The notes below the pieces were generated by a model that saw nothing but the letters and a program-made list of their open reading frames with translations, made no database searches and was not told where the DNA came from. A stretch of DNA of 56,234 nucleotides from REEB426 sp964551975. GTDB lineage: Bacteria; Actinomycetota; Actinomycetes; S36-B12. Of this stretch, positions 24,917-32,843 are shown in pieces (the stretch's first letter is position 1; every line of letters starts with the position of its first letter). A program made the position numbers and the translations under genes. The DNA is taken from positions 1 through 56,234 of the forward strand of contig CAZKFI010000007.1 of NCBI GenBank assembly GCA_964551975.1, in the 5' to 3' direction.

Positions 24917-25258
24917 AACCCCTCCTTCACCCACGTTGGCCTGTGACCGTTGTACCGGCAACCACTGACATTGCCTCGGCGCAGACCTCGACGCACAACG
25001 CTCCGGTACGCCTGACGTTAGAGGTTGGCCCGTGCAACGTCCATCACCGTTGTGTATGAGACTTGGGACAGACTGTGTATGCATCCCTCGCTCCGGTGGA
25101 CGACCTGTGGAAGATGCCGCCGACCCTGGGGATGACTACCTGATTTCCTGTCGGAAGTGGACACCGATACCGCGTAGCGCCGGGCATTTCACCACCCACA
25201 GCCTGTGGAGGAAAGATTCCTCAGCGACGTTCTGGGTGCCAGTTACCCTGAGTCCCTC
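24917..25258. other. 342-base divergent intergenic region, dnaB / tyrosine phosphatase
   Basis: No gene is supported here. It must hold the promoters of dnaB and of the phosphatase gene. TGTGTATG occurs twice (25051-25058 and 25074-25081), and CCTGTGGA occurs at 25104-25111 and 25202-25209. The latter resembles half of a DnaA box complement but is too short to call. Confidence 0.5.
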
Positions 25259-25777
25259 ATGTCAGAACCAACATTGCGCGTTACCGCGGTCTGCCTCGGC
25301 AACATCTGTCGCTCGCCTATAGCCGAGGTCGTGCTGAGTGACCGGGTCGCACGAGCAGGGTTGGGTGCACGTATCCAGGTGGATTCCGCCGGGACCGGCG
25401 ACTGGCATGTCGGTGGTCGCGCCGACCACCGAACCATCGCCGTGCTCACGAGTCATGGTTACGACATTGACCATGTCCCACGCCAAATCACCCACTCCTG
25501 GATGGAGAACATCGATCTGCTCCTGGCCATGGATCACCGCAACTACCGGGATCTTGACGGACTCATCCGTGGTGGATCGACGCAGGTTCGCCCGACACTT
25601 CGCATGTTGCGATCCTTCGACCCACAATTACTGGAGATAGCAGAGCCGGACACCCGACTGGATGTTCCCGACCCCTACTACGGCGCTCCGGCTGATTTCG
25701 AAGACGTACTTGCCATGGTGGAACGGGCTGCCGATGGCGTGGTCACCTACCTCGAGCAACGCCTCAGTGGCGCATAG
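25259..25777 (+). CDS. Low-molecular-weight protein-tyrosine phosphatase
   Basis: A 172-residue cytoplasmic phosphatase. The P-loop is VCLGNICRSP with nucleophile C12 and R18 (CX5R), and the general-acid loop is VPDPYYGAPADF. DSAGTGDWHVGG is also typical of the family. In actinobacteria such enzymes (for example PtpA) dephosphorylate Tyr-phosphorylated proteins or arginine phosphate; the target is unknown. The ATG at 25259 places the P-loop at the normal distance; an upstream in-frame ATG at 25205 lacks family similarity. A gene for a voltage-gated channel follows 71 bases downstream. Confidence 0.9.
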   Translation: MSEPTLRVTAVCLGNICRSPIAEVVLSDRVARAGLGARIQVDSAGTGDWHVGGRADHRTIAVLTSHGYDIDHVPRQITHSWMENIDLLLAMDHRNYRDLDGLIRGGSTQVRPTLRMLRSFDPQLLEIAEPDTRLDVPDPYYGAPADFEDVLAMVERAADGVVTYLEQRLSGA

Positions 25778-25848
25778 TCTGCTCGACATGGGGATCGCAT
25801 GAACGTGAGATTGCGTTGCTCGCGGCTCTTCTTTGCTATAAGTGCCGT

Positions 25849-26727
25849 ATGACTCGATCCGAACCGCAGGAGATCCCACGTTGGACACCGCTGGCGCGCC
25901 TCGTCGATGCCGAGCCCTTCCAACTCCTGATCAGCGGAGTGATCGTGCTGAACGCGATCGTGCTGGGCATGGAGACCTACCCGGCACTGCAAGCGTCCAT
26001 GGGATCGACGCTCGTACTGTTGAACGACGTCTTCTACGGGATTTTTCTGATCGAACTCGTGCTGCGCATCCTCTCCTACGGTCGCCGCCCATGGAACTTC
26101 TTCCGTTCCGGATGGAACGTCTTCGATCTCATCGTTATCGGCGGCGCGCTCATCCCGTACCTGCGTGCCGAAGCTCAGATTCTGCGACTCCTGCGCCTAG
26201 CCCGCGTCATTCGACTCGTACGCTTCCTGCCCGATGCACGTGTACTGATCAGCACCATGGGCAAAGCAATTCCGTCGGTTTTCTCGATGCTGGTCTTCAC
26301 CGTCCTCATCCTGTTTGTCTACGGAATCATCGGGTGGTCCATGTATGGCCAGGTACTTCCGGCACAGTGGGGAAACATCGGCCAGGCAATGCTTACCCTG
26401 TTCGTCCTGCTCACCCTGGAGAACTTCCCCACGTATCTCGAACAGGCACAGCCGTACAACTCCCTAACCCCACTGTTCTTCCTGTCGTTTGTGATCATCG
26501 CAGTCTTTGTCGTCATCAACCTTGTCATCGGCATCGTCATCAGCTCAATGGAAAAGGCACGCGAGGAAGAGGCTGCAAGCCACCGCGATCTTCACCGAAC
26601 GAGCGATGGTGACCCTGAGGCCGAACGGCTCGTACTCCTTGATCAAATCGCCGCTGTTCGTGAGCAACTTGACGCCATGGAAACCGGATTGAAAGCCTTG
26701 AAACCCGATCGGCGCCGTCCGTCATAG
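25849..26727 (+). CDS. Bacterial voltage-gated cation channel (NaChBac-like)
   Basis: A 292-residue six-helix ion-channel subunit expected to form a tetramer. S1-S3 cover about 24-105. The S4 sensor reads ILRLLRLARVIRLVRF with basic residues every third position (R113, R116, R119, R122, R125). The pore loop holds LFVLLTLENFPTYL (184-197), so the filter is TLEN where canonical BacNav channels have TLESW. S6 is FVVINLVIGIVISSM. A charged C-terminal region (about 235-285) may form a coiled coil. The start is ATG 25849 (MTRSEPQEIP). Na+ or Ca2+ selectivity cannot be decided from the filter alone. Confidence 0.88.
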   Translation: MTRSEPQEIPRWTPLARLVDAEPFQLLISGVIVLNAIVLGMETYPALQASMGSTLVLLNDVFYGIFLIELVLRILSYGRRPWNFFRSGWNVFDLIVIGGALIPYLRAEAQILRLLRLARVIRLVRFLPDARVLISTMGKAIPSVFSMLVFTVLILFVYGIIGWSMYGQVLPAQWGNIGQAMLTLFVLLTLENFPTYLEQAQPYNSLTPLFFLSFVIIAVFVVINLVIGIVISSMEKAREEEAASHRDLHRTSDGDPEAERLVLLDQIAAVREQLDAMETGLKALKPDRRRPS

Positions 26728-26761
26728 GCCTAAGGGAACGGCGCACGCACGAGTTAACCGA

Positions 26762-27121
26762 CTAGGTGACCGCAGGGCCATAGGCGTTCTCGGCGTCACT
26801 TCCCCGCTGAACCCAGAAGAAGATCAGGATCACCGTCCCGATACACAGGATGATGAGCAGGAGTTGCAACCATCCCGTTCGCCCGCAGTCATGGAGGCGA
26901 CGGCAACCCACAGCCAAATGCGGCAGCAGTGTGATCAAGGTCCAGATGAGCACAAGCCAGCCGACCTGTTGGTGCTGCCAGATCAGACGCTCAACAAGGT
27001 TCAACCCCGCAGCGACGATCAGTACAAATAGCGTGAACCACCAGAATTCCGGTCGACCGGCGCGACCAGAGAACGTGGCGTAACTCCGAAAGCACGAAGC
27101 AACCGAACCGCTGAAGGACAT
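26762..27121 (-). CDS. DUF805 membrane protein
   Basis: A 119-residue membrane protein with the DUF805 pattern: YATFSGRAGRPEFWWFTLF at the N-terminus, CRRLHDCGRTGWL in the loop and a C-terminal helix before WVQRGSDAENAYGP. Function is unknown across the family. The start ATG 27121 has GGAGG nearby; the frame's extension to 27307 is rejected. It faces the ion-channel gene tail to tail with 34 bases between. Confidence 0.88.
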   Translation of the reverse strand: MSFSGSVASCFRSYATFSGRAGRPEFWWFTLFVLIVAAGLNLVERLIWQHQQVGWLVLIWTLITLLPHLAVGCRRLHDCGRTGWLQLLLIILCIGTVILIFFWVQRGSDAENAYGPAVT

Positions 27122-27452
27122 ATTTCCTCCCCTGGAGTGGCCCTTGACTAGGTGGTCGAACGGGCCCGCGGATAGATCCGCAACATCATCTTCCCCTCCC
27201 ACGTGGATCTCGCGGGAGAAAACTGCGGGAGAGATTCGAAATTGTTCCGCTTCAGCTCTAGGGCGGACGTGGACATGGCTGGCGATTTCCGACCATCCTT
27301 GCCACATCTGTTGATGGCCGTAACCAGGCAGATGCCGCTCAATTCACGCCAAATCCGCTGTTAGCAGGCAGTCCGGCGGCAGCACTCAGTAGCATCGCGG
27401 CTGGAGGAACGTTCGCGCAAAAGGGCGTGGACATATCGAGATAGGACGTGAC
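27122..27452. other. 331-base divergent intergenic region
   Basis: It lies between the DUF805 and DUF4190 genes, which are transcribed apart. No credible gene, repeat or hairpin was found. It should hold both promoters. Confidence 0.5.
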
Positions 27453-27746
27453 ATGAGCACTCCCGCTACACCTGCATCCTCAGGGGGCGCCGCCCCCCAG
27501 AACGGCATGGGCACCGCAGCGCTAGTCCTGGGCATCCTGGGCATCCTGGGCTGCTTCCCGCTGCTGTTCCCGATCCTGGCCATCGTGTTCGGCAAGATGG
27601 GCATGGGGCGCGCCGAGCAGGGGCTGGCAACCAATGGTGGAGCCGCAAAGGCCGGCTTCTGGCTGGGCATTGTTGGCCTGATCCTCTGGATCTTGCTCTT
27701 CATCATCGCGCTGACCACCGGCTTGGTGGGTGGCAGCACCAGCTGA
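27453..27746 (+). CDS. DUF4190 domain membrane protein
   Basis: A 97-residue protein with a short Pro/Ala/Ser-rich N-terminus and two hydrophobic segments. MGTAALVLGILGILGCFPLL is the DUF4190 start and FWLGIVGLILWILLFIIAL the second helix. The family is common in actinobacteria and has no known function. GGCATCCTG is duplicated in tandem in the first helix. A perfect hairpin terminator follows 16 bases after the stop. Confidence 0.85.
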   Translation: MSTPATPASSGGAAPQNGMGTAALVLGILGILGCFPLLFPILAIVFGKMGMGRAEQGLATNGGAAKAGFWLGIVGLILWILLFIIALTTGLVGGSTS

Positions 27747-27762
27747 CACATCCCGCAGGTTC

Positions 27763-27800
27763 ACTGATGCCGCAGGAGTCCGTACTCCTGCGGCATCAGT
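27763..27800. terminator. Perfect 17-bp hairpin terminator
   Basis: Arms ACTGATGCCGCAGGAGT and its complement flank a 4-base loop (CCGT). It is followed by TCGTTTACGCTCTTT and lies between the DUF4190 gene and the convergent antiporter gene, so it can serve both. Confidence 0.9.
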
Positions 27801-27831
27801 CGTTTACGCTCTTTGACTGAATTCCGCTCCG

Positions 27832-29001
27832 TCAAGAACCACCGACTTTTACCGACCGAGATGCCGAAAGACGACCGGCGATGAGCGGGAAGATCAACAC
27901 GGACAAGACTCCAGCACCGACCAGTGCCGCAGCATTGGCGGGGATCATGGCTCCGGCCTGTACCTCGACGGTGGTGATTGCCACCAACAGCGGCAGTGTC
28001 GTCGAGGCGTAGAGCGCGATTCTGGATCGATCGCGCACGCTCGGCAGTACGGTGCGGAAGATCAGGAATTGCGGTACTCCTCGAACGATGAGCAGCAACA
28101 CCAGGAATGTCACGACGCGAAGTGGCTGGTCGATGATCGAGTGCACATCCAGTCGGGCACCCGAAACGACGAAGAAGATCGGGATGAAGAAACCGAACGC
28201 CAGACTCTCGACGCGCAATATCAGTGGCTGCTCCTGCCCTTCCTGGACGAACCTCCCGACGATTAATCCGGCTGCAAATGCGCCGAGCACAAGATCTAAA
28301 CCCAGGCCTGACGCGACAGTGAGCAGTGAGATGACCAGCAGGATGGCCAGGCGCACGCCAACCTGCGAGGTGCGCTGGTAGCCCTCGTCGATAAGGCGTA
28401 CCACCCGTGAGCGGCCCGCGTAGCGAGGCACCACGGACACACCGAGCACGATGAGACCGAAGAACGCCAGCGAGGCAACCCCCGCCACGATCGACTTACT
28501 TCCGAGCAGGATCGCGATGCCCAGGATTGGGCCAAGCTCACCCCACGCACCCACCGCCATAAAGATGCGGCCGAAAGGGAGATTGAGTTCGCCGGAGTCT
28601 CGAAGGAGGGGCAGCAGCGTGCCGAGGGCGGTCGTCGTCAGGGCGAGCCCCACACCGAGTGCATCCACGACCACCCCGCTGAGGGCGAGGGTCGAGACGA
28701 TGAGGCCGGCAAGGGCCGCGCTGGTCAACCAGCCGACCGCCGCTCGACGACCCACGCTGCCACGCAGCACCTGGTGGTCGATGTGCATGCCTGCGAGGAA
28801 GAAGAGCAGGCCCAAGCCCAACTCGGACAGCAAATTGATGCCTTCAGTGATGCGGAGCCAGCCAAGGAGCGCGGGCCCCACCAGGACTCCACCAACGAGC
28901 AGCAGCACCACCTCACCGATGGGCAGGCGTAGCAGTCCCACCAGTAAGGGGACAGCTACGGCCAAGCACATCAGGACCGTGAGTGAAACCAGGTCCTCCA
29001 T
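27832..29001 (-). CDS. CPA2-family cation:proton antiporter
   Basis: A 389-residue membrane protein with about 11-12 helices. It has the Na+/H+ exchanger fold of the CPA2 group: IGEVVLLLVGGVLVGP early, ELGLGLLFFLAGMHID (a KefB/GerN-like signature) and SLAFGFFIPIFFVVSGARLD late. There is no C-terminal RCK/TrkA domain, so any gating subunit would be separate. The gene follows rplI by 14 bases and probably ends the rpsF-ssb-rpsR-rplI transcript. That position between rplI and dnaB is not the textbook order. Confidence 0.85.
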   Translation of the reverse strand: MEDLVSLTVLMCLAVAVPLLVGLLRLPIGEVVLLLVGGVLVGPALLGWLRITEGINLLSELGLGLLFFLAGMHIDHQVLRGSVGRRAAVGWLTSAALAGLIVSTLALSGVVVDALGVGLALTTTALGTLLPLLRDSGELNLPFGRIFMAVGAWGELGPILGIAILLGSKSIVAGVASLAFFGLIVLGVSVVPRYAGRSRVVRLIDEGYQRTSQVGVRLAILLVISLLTVASGLGLDLVLGAFAAGLIVGRFVQEGQEQPLILRVESLAFGFFIPIFFVVSGARLDVHSIIDQPLRVVTFLVLLLIVRGVPQFLIFRTVLPSVRDRSRIALYASTTLPLLVAITTVEVQAGAMIPANAAALVGAGVLSVLIFPLIAGRLSASRSVKVGGS

Positions 29002-29015
29002 AAATGCGCTACTGA

Positions 29016-29462
29016 CTACTCCGCGTTGACGGCGAACGTGATGGTGGCTACCACCTCAGGGTGGATCCGAATCTTGGCGTGATGCTTACCCACCGACTTC
29101 ACCGCTTCGGCCAACTCAATGGAGCGCCGCTCCACTAGGGGTCCGCCGGCGCTGCGAATTGCCGTCGCGAGGTCTGCAGTGGTCACTGAGCCGAAGAGTC
29201 GTCCACCGTCCCCAGCCTTCGCCCGCACCTCGATCGCCAGGCCCTGCAGTTCATCACGTACCTGTTGGGCATGGCCAAGGTCACGGATCTCGCGCACCTT
29301 GCGTGCTCGCTTGATCTGGGTGACCTGCTTTTCGCCGCCGCGCGTCCACACGATCGCCATGCCGCGTGGCACAAGGAAGTTTCGGCCATAGCCGTCCTTG
29401 ACCACGACAACGTCGCCTGGGGCGCCCAGTCCGCCGACTTCCTGAGTGAGAATGAGTTTCAT
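29016..29462 (-). CDS. rplI: 50S ribosomal protein L9
   Basis: A 148-residue large-subunit protein of normal length. The N-terminal domain MKLILTQEVGGLGAPGDVV followed by GYGRNFLVPRGMA is diagnostic, and a C-terminal domain follows a helical linker. It starts 11 bases after the rpsR stop with TTAGGAGG overlapping that stop, and is the last ribosomal gene of the rpsF-ssb-rpsR-rplI operon. Confidence 0.97.
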   Translation of the reverse strand: MKLILTQEVGGLGAPGDVVVVKDGYGRNFLVPRGMAIVWTRGGEKQVTQIKRARKVREIRDLGHAQQVRDELQGLAIEVRAKAGDGGRLFGSVTTADLATAIRSAGGPLVERRSIELAEAVKSVGKHHAKIRIHPEVVATITFAVNAE

Positions 29463-29473
29463 CGCTGCGCCTC

Positions 29474-29770
29474 CTAACGCGCCGTCGAGCTGTAGGGCAG
29501 CAACGCCACTTCGCGGGCGTTTTTCACTGCCATAGCCACGTCGCGCTGATGCTGCGTGCAGTTACCGGTCACTCGTCGAGCACGGATCTTGCCGCGATCG
29601 GAGATGAACTTGCGGAGCAGGTTCACGTCCTTGTAGTCGATACCCCGATGGTCGATACCGGCTTCCTTCGCCTTGGCGGCCTCGCGACAGAACGGACATG
29701 CCTTCTTCTTGGGCATCTTCTCGTTCCGTGCCGCGGCGCGCTTACTGTCTCTGTCTCTATCCCGTCCCAT
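29474..29770 (-). CDS. rpsR: 30S ribosomal protein S18
   Basis: A 98-residue S18, longer than the usual 75-88. The core NLLRKFISDRGKIRARRVTG, followed by NCTQHQRDVAMAVKNAR, is diagnostic. An Arg/Asp-rich N-terminus (MGRDRDRDSKR, from a 6-bp repeat) precedes CPFC, and an extra AAKAKEAGIDHRG-like stretch lies between CPFC and DYKDVN. The CPFC pair plus the later Cys marks a Cys-rich form, which may bind zinc. The ATG at 29770 has AGGAG; M19 is possible but lacks a good site. Confidence 0.95.
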   Translation of the reverse strand: MGRDRDRDSKRAAARNEKMPKKKACPFCREAAKAKEAGIDHRGIDYKDVNLLRKFISDRGKIRARRVTGNCTQHQRDVAMAVKNAREVALLPYSSTAR

Positions 29771-29827
29771 AGGTCTTTCTCCTGATCCTTCTCACACGTT
29801 CGAGGTCTGTGTTCTGTTCGTTCTGTG

Positions 29828-29863
29828 GGCTCTGTCGGCTCTGTCGGCTCTGTCGGCTCTATC
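29828..29863. repeat. 9-bp tandem repeat, four copies, in the ssb-rpsR spacer
   Basis: GGCTCTGTC occurs three times exactly, followed by GGCTCTATC. Degenerate copies continue upstream to about 29808. The array lies in the 119-base non-coding gap between ssb and rpsR, unusually long for this operon, and will be present in the transcript. Confidence 0.85.
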
Positions 29864-29889
29864 GGCGGTACTGGATCTCGTGCTGTCGC

Positions 29890-30354
29890 TTAGAAGGGTG
29901 GTTCGTCGAACGAACCGCCTGCGGGGCCACTGTTGGCCCACGGGTCATCGCCGCCGGCAGGGCCTTCACCCATGCCTCCCGCTTGACGCTGCACTCGGTT
30001 CACTTTGGCTGTCGCATAACGCAACGCTGGACCGACGTCGTCGACTTCCATTTCAACGACGGTGCGCTTCTCTCCCTCGCGCGTCTCGTAGCTGCGCTGC
30101 TTCAAGCGCCCCTGGACGATCACTCGCGTTCCCTTTTGGAGTGATTCAGCGACGTTCTCGGCGTACTGGCGCCACACACTGCAGCGCATGTAGACCGGCT
30201 CGCTGTCCTTCCACTCGTTCGTGGCCTTATCAAGGTAACGAGAGCTCGAAGCGACCGTGAACGATGCGACTGCGGCGCCGCTCGGGGTGAAGCGCAACTC
30301 CGGATCGTTGGTGAGATTGCCAACGACCGTCACCACGATGTCCCCAGCAGCCAC
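29890..30354 (-). CDS. ssb: Single-stranded DNA-binding protein
   Basis: A 154-residue OB-fold protein that coats single-stranded DNA during replication and repair. The core begins IVVTVVGNLTNDPELRFTPSG and contains EPVYMRCSVWRQYAENVAESL. A short Gly/Pro-rich linker leads to the acidic tip SFDEPPF that recruits partner proteins. The start is GTG 30354, whose G is the last base of the rpsF TAG stop, so the two are coupled. The order S6-SSB-S18-L9 is the standard one. Confidence 0.97.
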   Translation of the reverse strand: MAAGDIVVTVVGNLTNDPELRFTPSGAAVASFTVASSSRYLDKATNEWKDSEPVYMRCSVWRQYAENVAESLQKGTRVIVQGRLKQRSYETREGEKRTVVEMEVDDVGPALRYATAKVNRVQRQAGGMGEGPAGGDDPWANSGPAGGSFDEPPF

Positions 30355-30647
30355 TATCGGCTCCCCTCCGGACGGGTGACCTTGGTGCGCATCACCGCTT
30401 CGTTGAGGTTCAACTGGCGATCGAGTTCCTTCACCGAGTCCACCGTTGCGGTGAGGTCGAGCACCGCGTAGATGCCCTCCGACCGGTGGTTGATCTCGTA
30501 GGCAAGGCGGCGCTTACCCCAGATATCGACTTTGTTGACTGAGCCCCCGTCGGACTTGATCACGTTCAGGAACGTGTCCAGACTCGGGGCAATGGTGCGA
30601 TCCTCAAGATCGGGATCGAGGATCACCATGACTTCGTAGCGACGCAT
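30354..30647 (-). CDS. rpsF: 30S ribosomal protein S6
   Basis: A 97-residue S6 (MRRYEVMVILDPDLEDRTIAP...), first gene of the ribosomal/ssb operon. Family stretches include WGKRRLAYEINHRSEGIYAV. ATG 30647 is preferred, with GGAGG about 10 bases upstream; a TTG two codons earlier is also open. The leader carries a small hairpin that could be part of S6:S18 feedback control. Confidence 0.96.
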   Translation of the reverse strand: MRRYEVMVILDPDLEDRTIAPSLDTFLNVIKSDGGSVNKVDIWGKRRLAYEINHRSEGIYAVLDLTATVDSVKELDRQLNLNEAVMRTKVTRPEGSR

Positions 30648-30677
30648 GAGCAACCCACCTCCTTCGGACTCAGGCGG

Positions 30678-30694
30678 CCACGGTCATTCCGTGG
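30678..30694 (-). promoter_or_regulatory. Leader hairpin upstream of rpsF
   Basis: In the rpsF transcript CCACGG-AATGA-CCGTGG forms a perfect 6-bp stem 31 bases before the ATG. Known S6:S18 autoregulatory leaders carry a CCG bulge on a hairpin. The stem here contains CCG but not clearly as a bulge, so this is a candidate only. Confidence 0.35.
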
Positions 30695-30832
30695 CAGGAG
30701 GTTGTAACGCGTGCCAATAGGCCCGGTAAGGCTACCTGACCTGCGGCAGATGATGAAATCTGAGTCCAGCAGGCTGCGCCGTGGGCGTGCTGCTCGGGAA
30801 ATTGGGTGATCCCGCCTGCGTAGCATGGCCGG

Positions 30833-31624
30833 GTGCGGGTGGTCACCTGGAATATCAATTCGGTTACAGCCCGGATGGACAGGCTCAGTGCCTGGATCGA
30901 GCAGGCCCAGCCTGACGTCTTGGCCCTGCAGGAACTGAAGTGCACTGAGCAGGCATTCCCCGCAGCGCTGACCGACCTCGGCTACGAGGCTGTCGTCCAT
31001 GCGACCGGACGCTGGAACGGGGTCGCGCTCCTGAGTCGGATTGGCCTTGCGGAGCCGACGATTGGTCTGCCGGGTCAGCCCGAATTCGATGGAGCGGTCG
31101 AGCCGCGGGCCGTGGGAGCCACCTGCGGGGGTGCCCGGGTCTGGAGCGTCTACGTGCCCAATGGTCGCGAACCCGATCACGACCATTACACATATAAATT
31201 GGCGTGGCTGGACTGCCTAACACAGCTGTGCTCTGCAGAACTCGCTGCTGCACCCGACCGACCCTTCGCGGTAATCGGTGACTTCAATATCGCCCCGGCA
31301 GACAGTGACGTCTGGGATATCAGTCTGTTCGCCGAATCCACCCACGTGACCCCAGCTGAACGCTCTCGGTTGCAAGCCCTGTTGGATCTGGGCCTACGCG
31401 ACCTCCAGCCACGCAGCCTCAAAGGTGACCCCTTCACGTTCTGGGACTACCGCAATGGTGCGTTTCACCGGGGCTGGGGCATGCGCATCGACCTGATCCT
31501 GGCCAATGCTGCCTTCGCCGCTCAGGTCACTGACTGCTACATCGATCGAGAGGCACGCAAGGGCAAGGGAGCATCCGACCATGCTCCAGTTGTCGTCGAC
31601 CTCTCTTTCGCGGGTACTGCATGA
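30833..31624 (+). CDS. xthA: Exodeoxyribonuclease III
   Basis: A 263-residue AP endonuclease/3'-5' exonuclease of the EEP fold for base-excision repair. Motifs in order are WNINSVTAR, LALQELK (metal-binding Glu), VYVPNGR, IGDFNIAP (Asp/Asn) and SDHAPVVVDL (catalytic Asp-His). The start is GTG 30833. It is divergent from rpsF, and its stop overlaps the ATG of the FemX-like gene by 4 bases (31621-31624). Confidence 0.93.
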   Translation: MRVVTWNINSVTARMDRLSAWIEQAQPDVLALQELKCTEQAFPAALTDLGYEAVVHATGRWNGVALLSRIGLAEPTIGLPGQPEFDGAVEPRAVGATCGGARVWSVYVPNGREPDHDHYTYKLAWLDCLTQLCSAELAAAPDRPFAVIGDFNIAPADSDVWDISLFAESTHVTPAERSRLQALLDLGLRDLQPRSLKGDPFTFWDYRNGAFHRGWGMRIDLILANAAFAAQVTDCYIDREARKGKGASDHAPVVVDLSFAGTA

Positions 31625-32787
31625 CGGTGCAGGTGCGCCAGATCAGCACCGAGGAGCACCTGGCCTGGATTGCCACCCAGCCCTGGGTTTCGTTTTTGCA
31701 GCTCCCACACTGGGCGGCCCTGAAGCCCGGTTGGCGCCACGAGTCACTGGGCTGGTTCTGCGATGGCCGGCTCATCGGTGCCGGCCTGGTGCGCTACCGA
31801 CCCGTGCCGCGCTACCCACGACGATCCCTTGCCTACCTCCCCGAGGGACCGTGCCTGCCGTGGGAGCAACCTGACCTGAGCACCTCAGAACTCCTTGAAC
31901 CGCTGATCCAGCACTGCGCGGGACGTGGTGCCTTTCTGGTGAAGATCGGACCTTCGGTTGCCATGCGGCGCTGGGAAGCACACACAATCAAGGAGGGTCT
32001 AAAGGCGGCCAGTGACCACGCCAGTAGCCACAACCTGGGTCCACTGCGACGCTTAACCGACCTACCCTGCGACTGGAGTTCGCCGACCGCACCCACCATC
32101 GCTGATGCACTTCGTGCAGGTGGCTGGCGCACCGACGGATCCGGTGCACGGTTTGGTGACTACCAACCGCGCCTGGTCTTCCAGGTACCACTGCAAGAAC
32201 GCAGCCTCGACGAGATCTTTGCCGGGTTCAATCAACAGTGGCGTCGCAATGTCCGCAGAGCAGAGCAGTCGGGTGTCACGGTCAGTTGGGGAACCCAGCA
32301 GGATCTGCCCGAATTTCACCGCATCTACTGCGAGACCGCGCAGCGTGACGGGTTCACACCGCGCGGTCTGACGTACTTCGAATCCATGTGGCGCAGCCTC
32401 AACCAGATGCCCGATGAGCAAGCCCTTGCGGCGTTACGCCTTGCGTGTGCGCAGGTGTCCGGACATCTGGGGGCAGCAGCGCTGGCGATCCGTGTGGGTC
32501 AACGCGTCTGGTACTCCTACGGCGCATCCACCACCGCGGATCGCGAGGCGCGTCCTTCCAATGCCGTGCAATGGGCCCTTATGCAGCAGGCCCATGCCGA
32601 GCATGCAGATATCTACGACATGCGCGGCATTGTCGACACGGTAGATCCACGCCATCAGCAGGTTGGCCTCATTCAGTTCAAGGTGGGCACTGGGGGCTAC
32701 GCCCAGGAGAGTCTCGGCGAGTGGGACTTCGTCATTCGACCCAACTGGGCACGCGCCTTTCGCCTGTACGAATCTCGCGGATCATGA
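31621..32787 (+). CDS. FemX/FemAB-like peptidyl bridge aminoacyltransferase
   Basis: A 388-residue protein of the FemABX family, which adds amino acids from aminoacyl-tRNA to the stem peptide of lipid II on the cytoplasmic side. Two GNAT-like halves are visible. Family stretches include FNQQWRRNVRRAEQSGV, VWYSYGAS, and YDMRGI near the C-terminus. It is translationally coupled to xthA upstream. Downstream, a 19-codon bridging ORF links it to an alanine-racemase-like gene. That pairing suggests a function in interpeptide-bridge or stem-peptide modification with a specific amino acid. The residue added cannot be predicted. Confidence 0.88.
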   Translation: MTVQVRQISTEEHLAWIATQPWVSFLQLPHWAALKPGWRHESLGWFCDGRLIGAGLVRYRPVPRYPRRSLAYLPEGPCLPWEQPDLSTSELLEPLIQHCAGRGAFLVKIGPSVAMRRWEAHTIKEGLKAASDHASSHNLGPLRRLTDLPCDWSSPTAPTIADALRAGGWRTDGSGARFGDYQPRLVFQVPLQERSLDEIFAGFNQQWRRNVRRAEQSGVTVSWGTQQDLPEFHRIYCETAQRDGFTPRGLTYFESMWRSLNQMPDEQALAALRLACAQVSGHLGAAALAIRVGQRVWYSYGASTTADREARPSNAVQWALMQQAHAEHADIYDMRGIVDTVDPRHQQVGLIQFKVGTGGYAQESLGEWDFVIRPNWARAFRLYESRGS

Positions 32788-32843
32788 ACTCAAACTCCTC
32801 AGCCAGCACCGAGGCGATGACAATGAGCCAGGAGGCGCGATGA
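32784..32843 (+). CDS. 19-codon bridging ORF between femX-like and alr-like genes
   Basis: The ORF MNSNSSASTEAMTMSQEAR starts with an ATG overlapping the FemX-like stop (ATGA, 32784-32787) and ends with a TGA overlapping the alr-like start (ATGA, 32840-32843). It fills the whole 52-base gap in frame and contains the GGAGG that serves the alr-like start. It may keep ribosomes moving between the two genes. It could also be chance: frame match and absence of stops over 20 codons are not improbable. Confidence 0.35.
   Translation: MNSNSSASTEAMTMSQEAR

Noticed and set aside
24917..25084. N-terminal extension of DnaB to 25084
   Set aside because: It precedes a GTG with AAGGAGGGG and bears no helicase similarity.
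25030..25090. Possible DosR box (TTGGGAC...) or regulatory direct repeat upstream of the phosphatase gene
   Set aside because: Only one half-site resembles the DosR consensus, and TGTGTATG repeats are too short to call.
25104..25209. DnaA-box-like CCTGTGGA words near dnaB
   Set aside because: They lack the full 9-mer, and the origin is expected beyond parA at the other end of the block.
27148..27342. 64-codon minus-strand ORF upstream of the DUF805 gene
   Set aside because: No ribosome binding site, membrane segment or family feature; it looks like a chance frame in the divergent promoter region.
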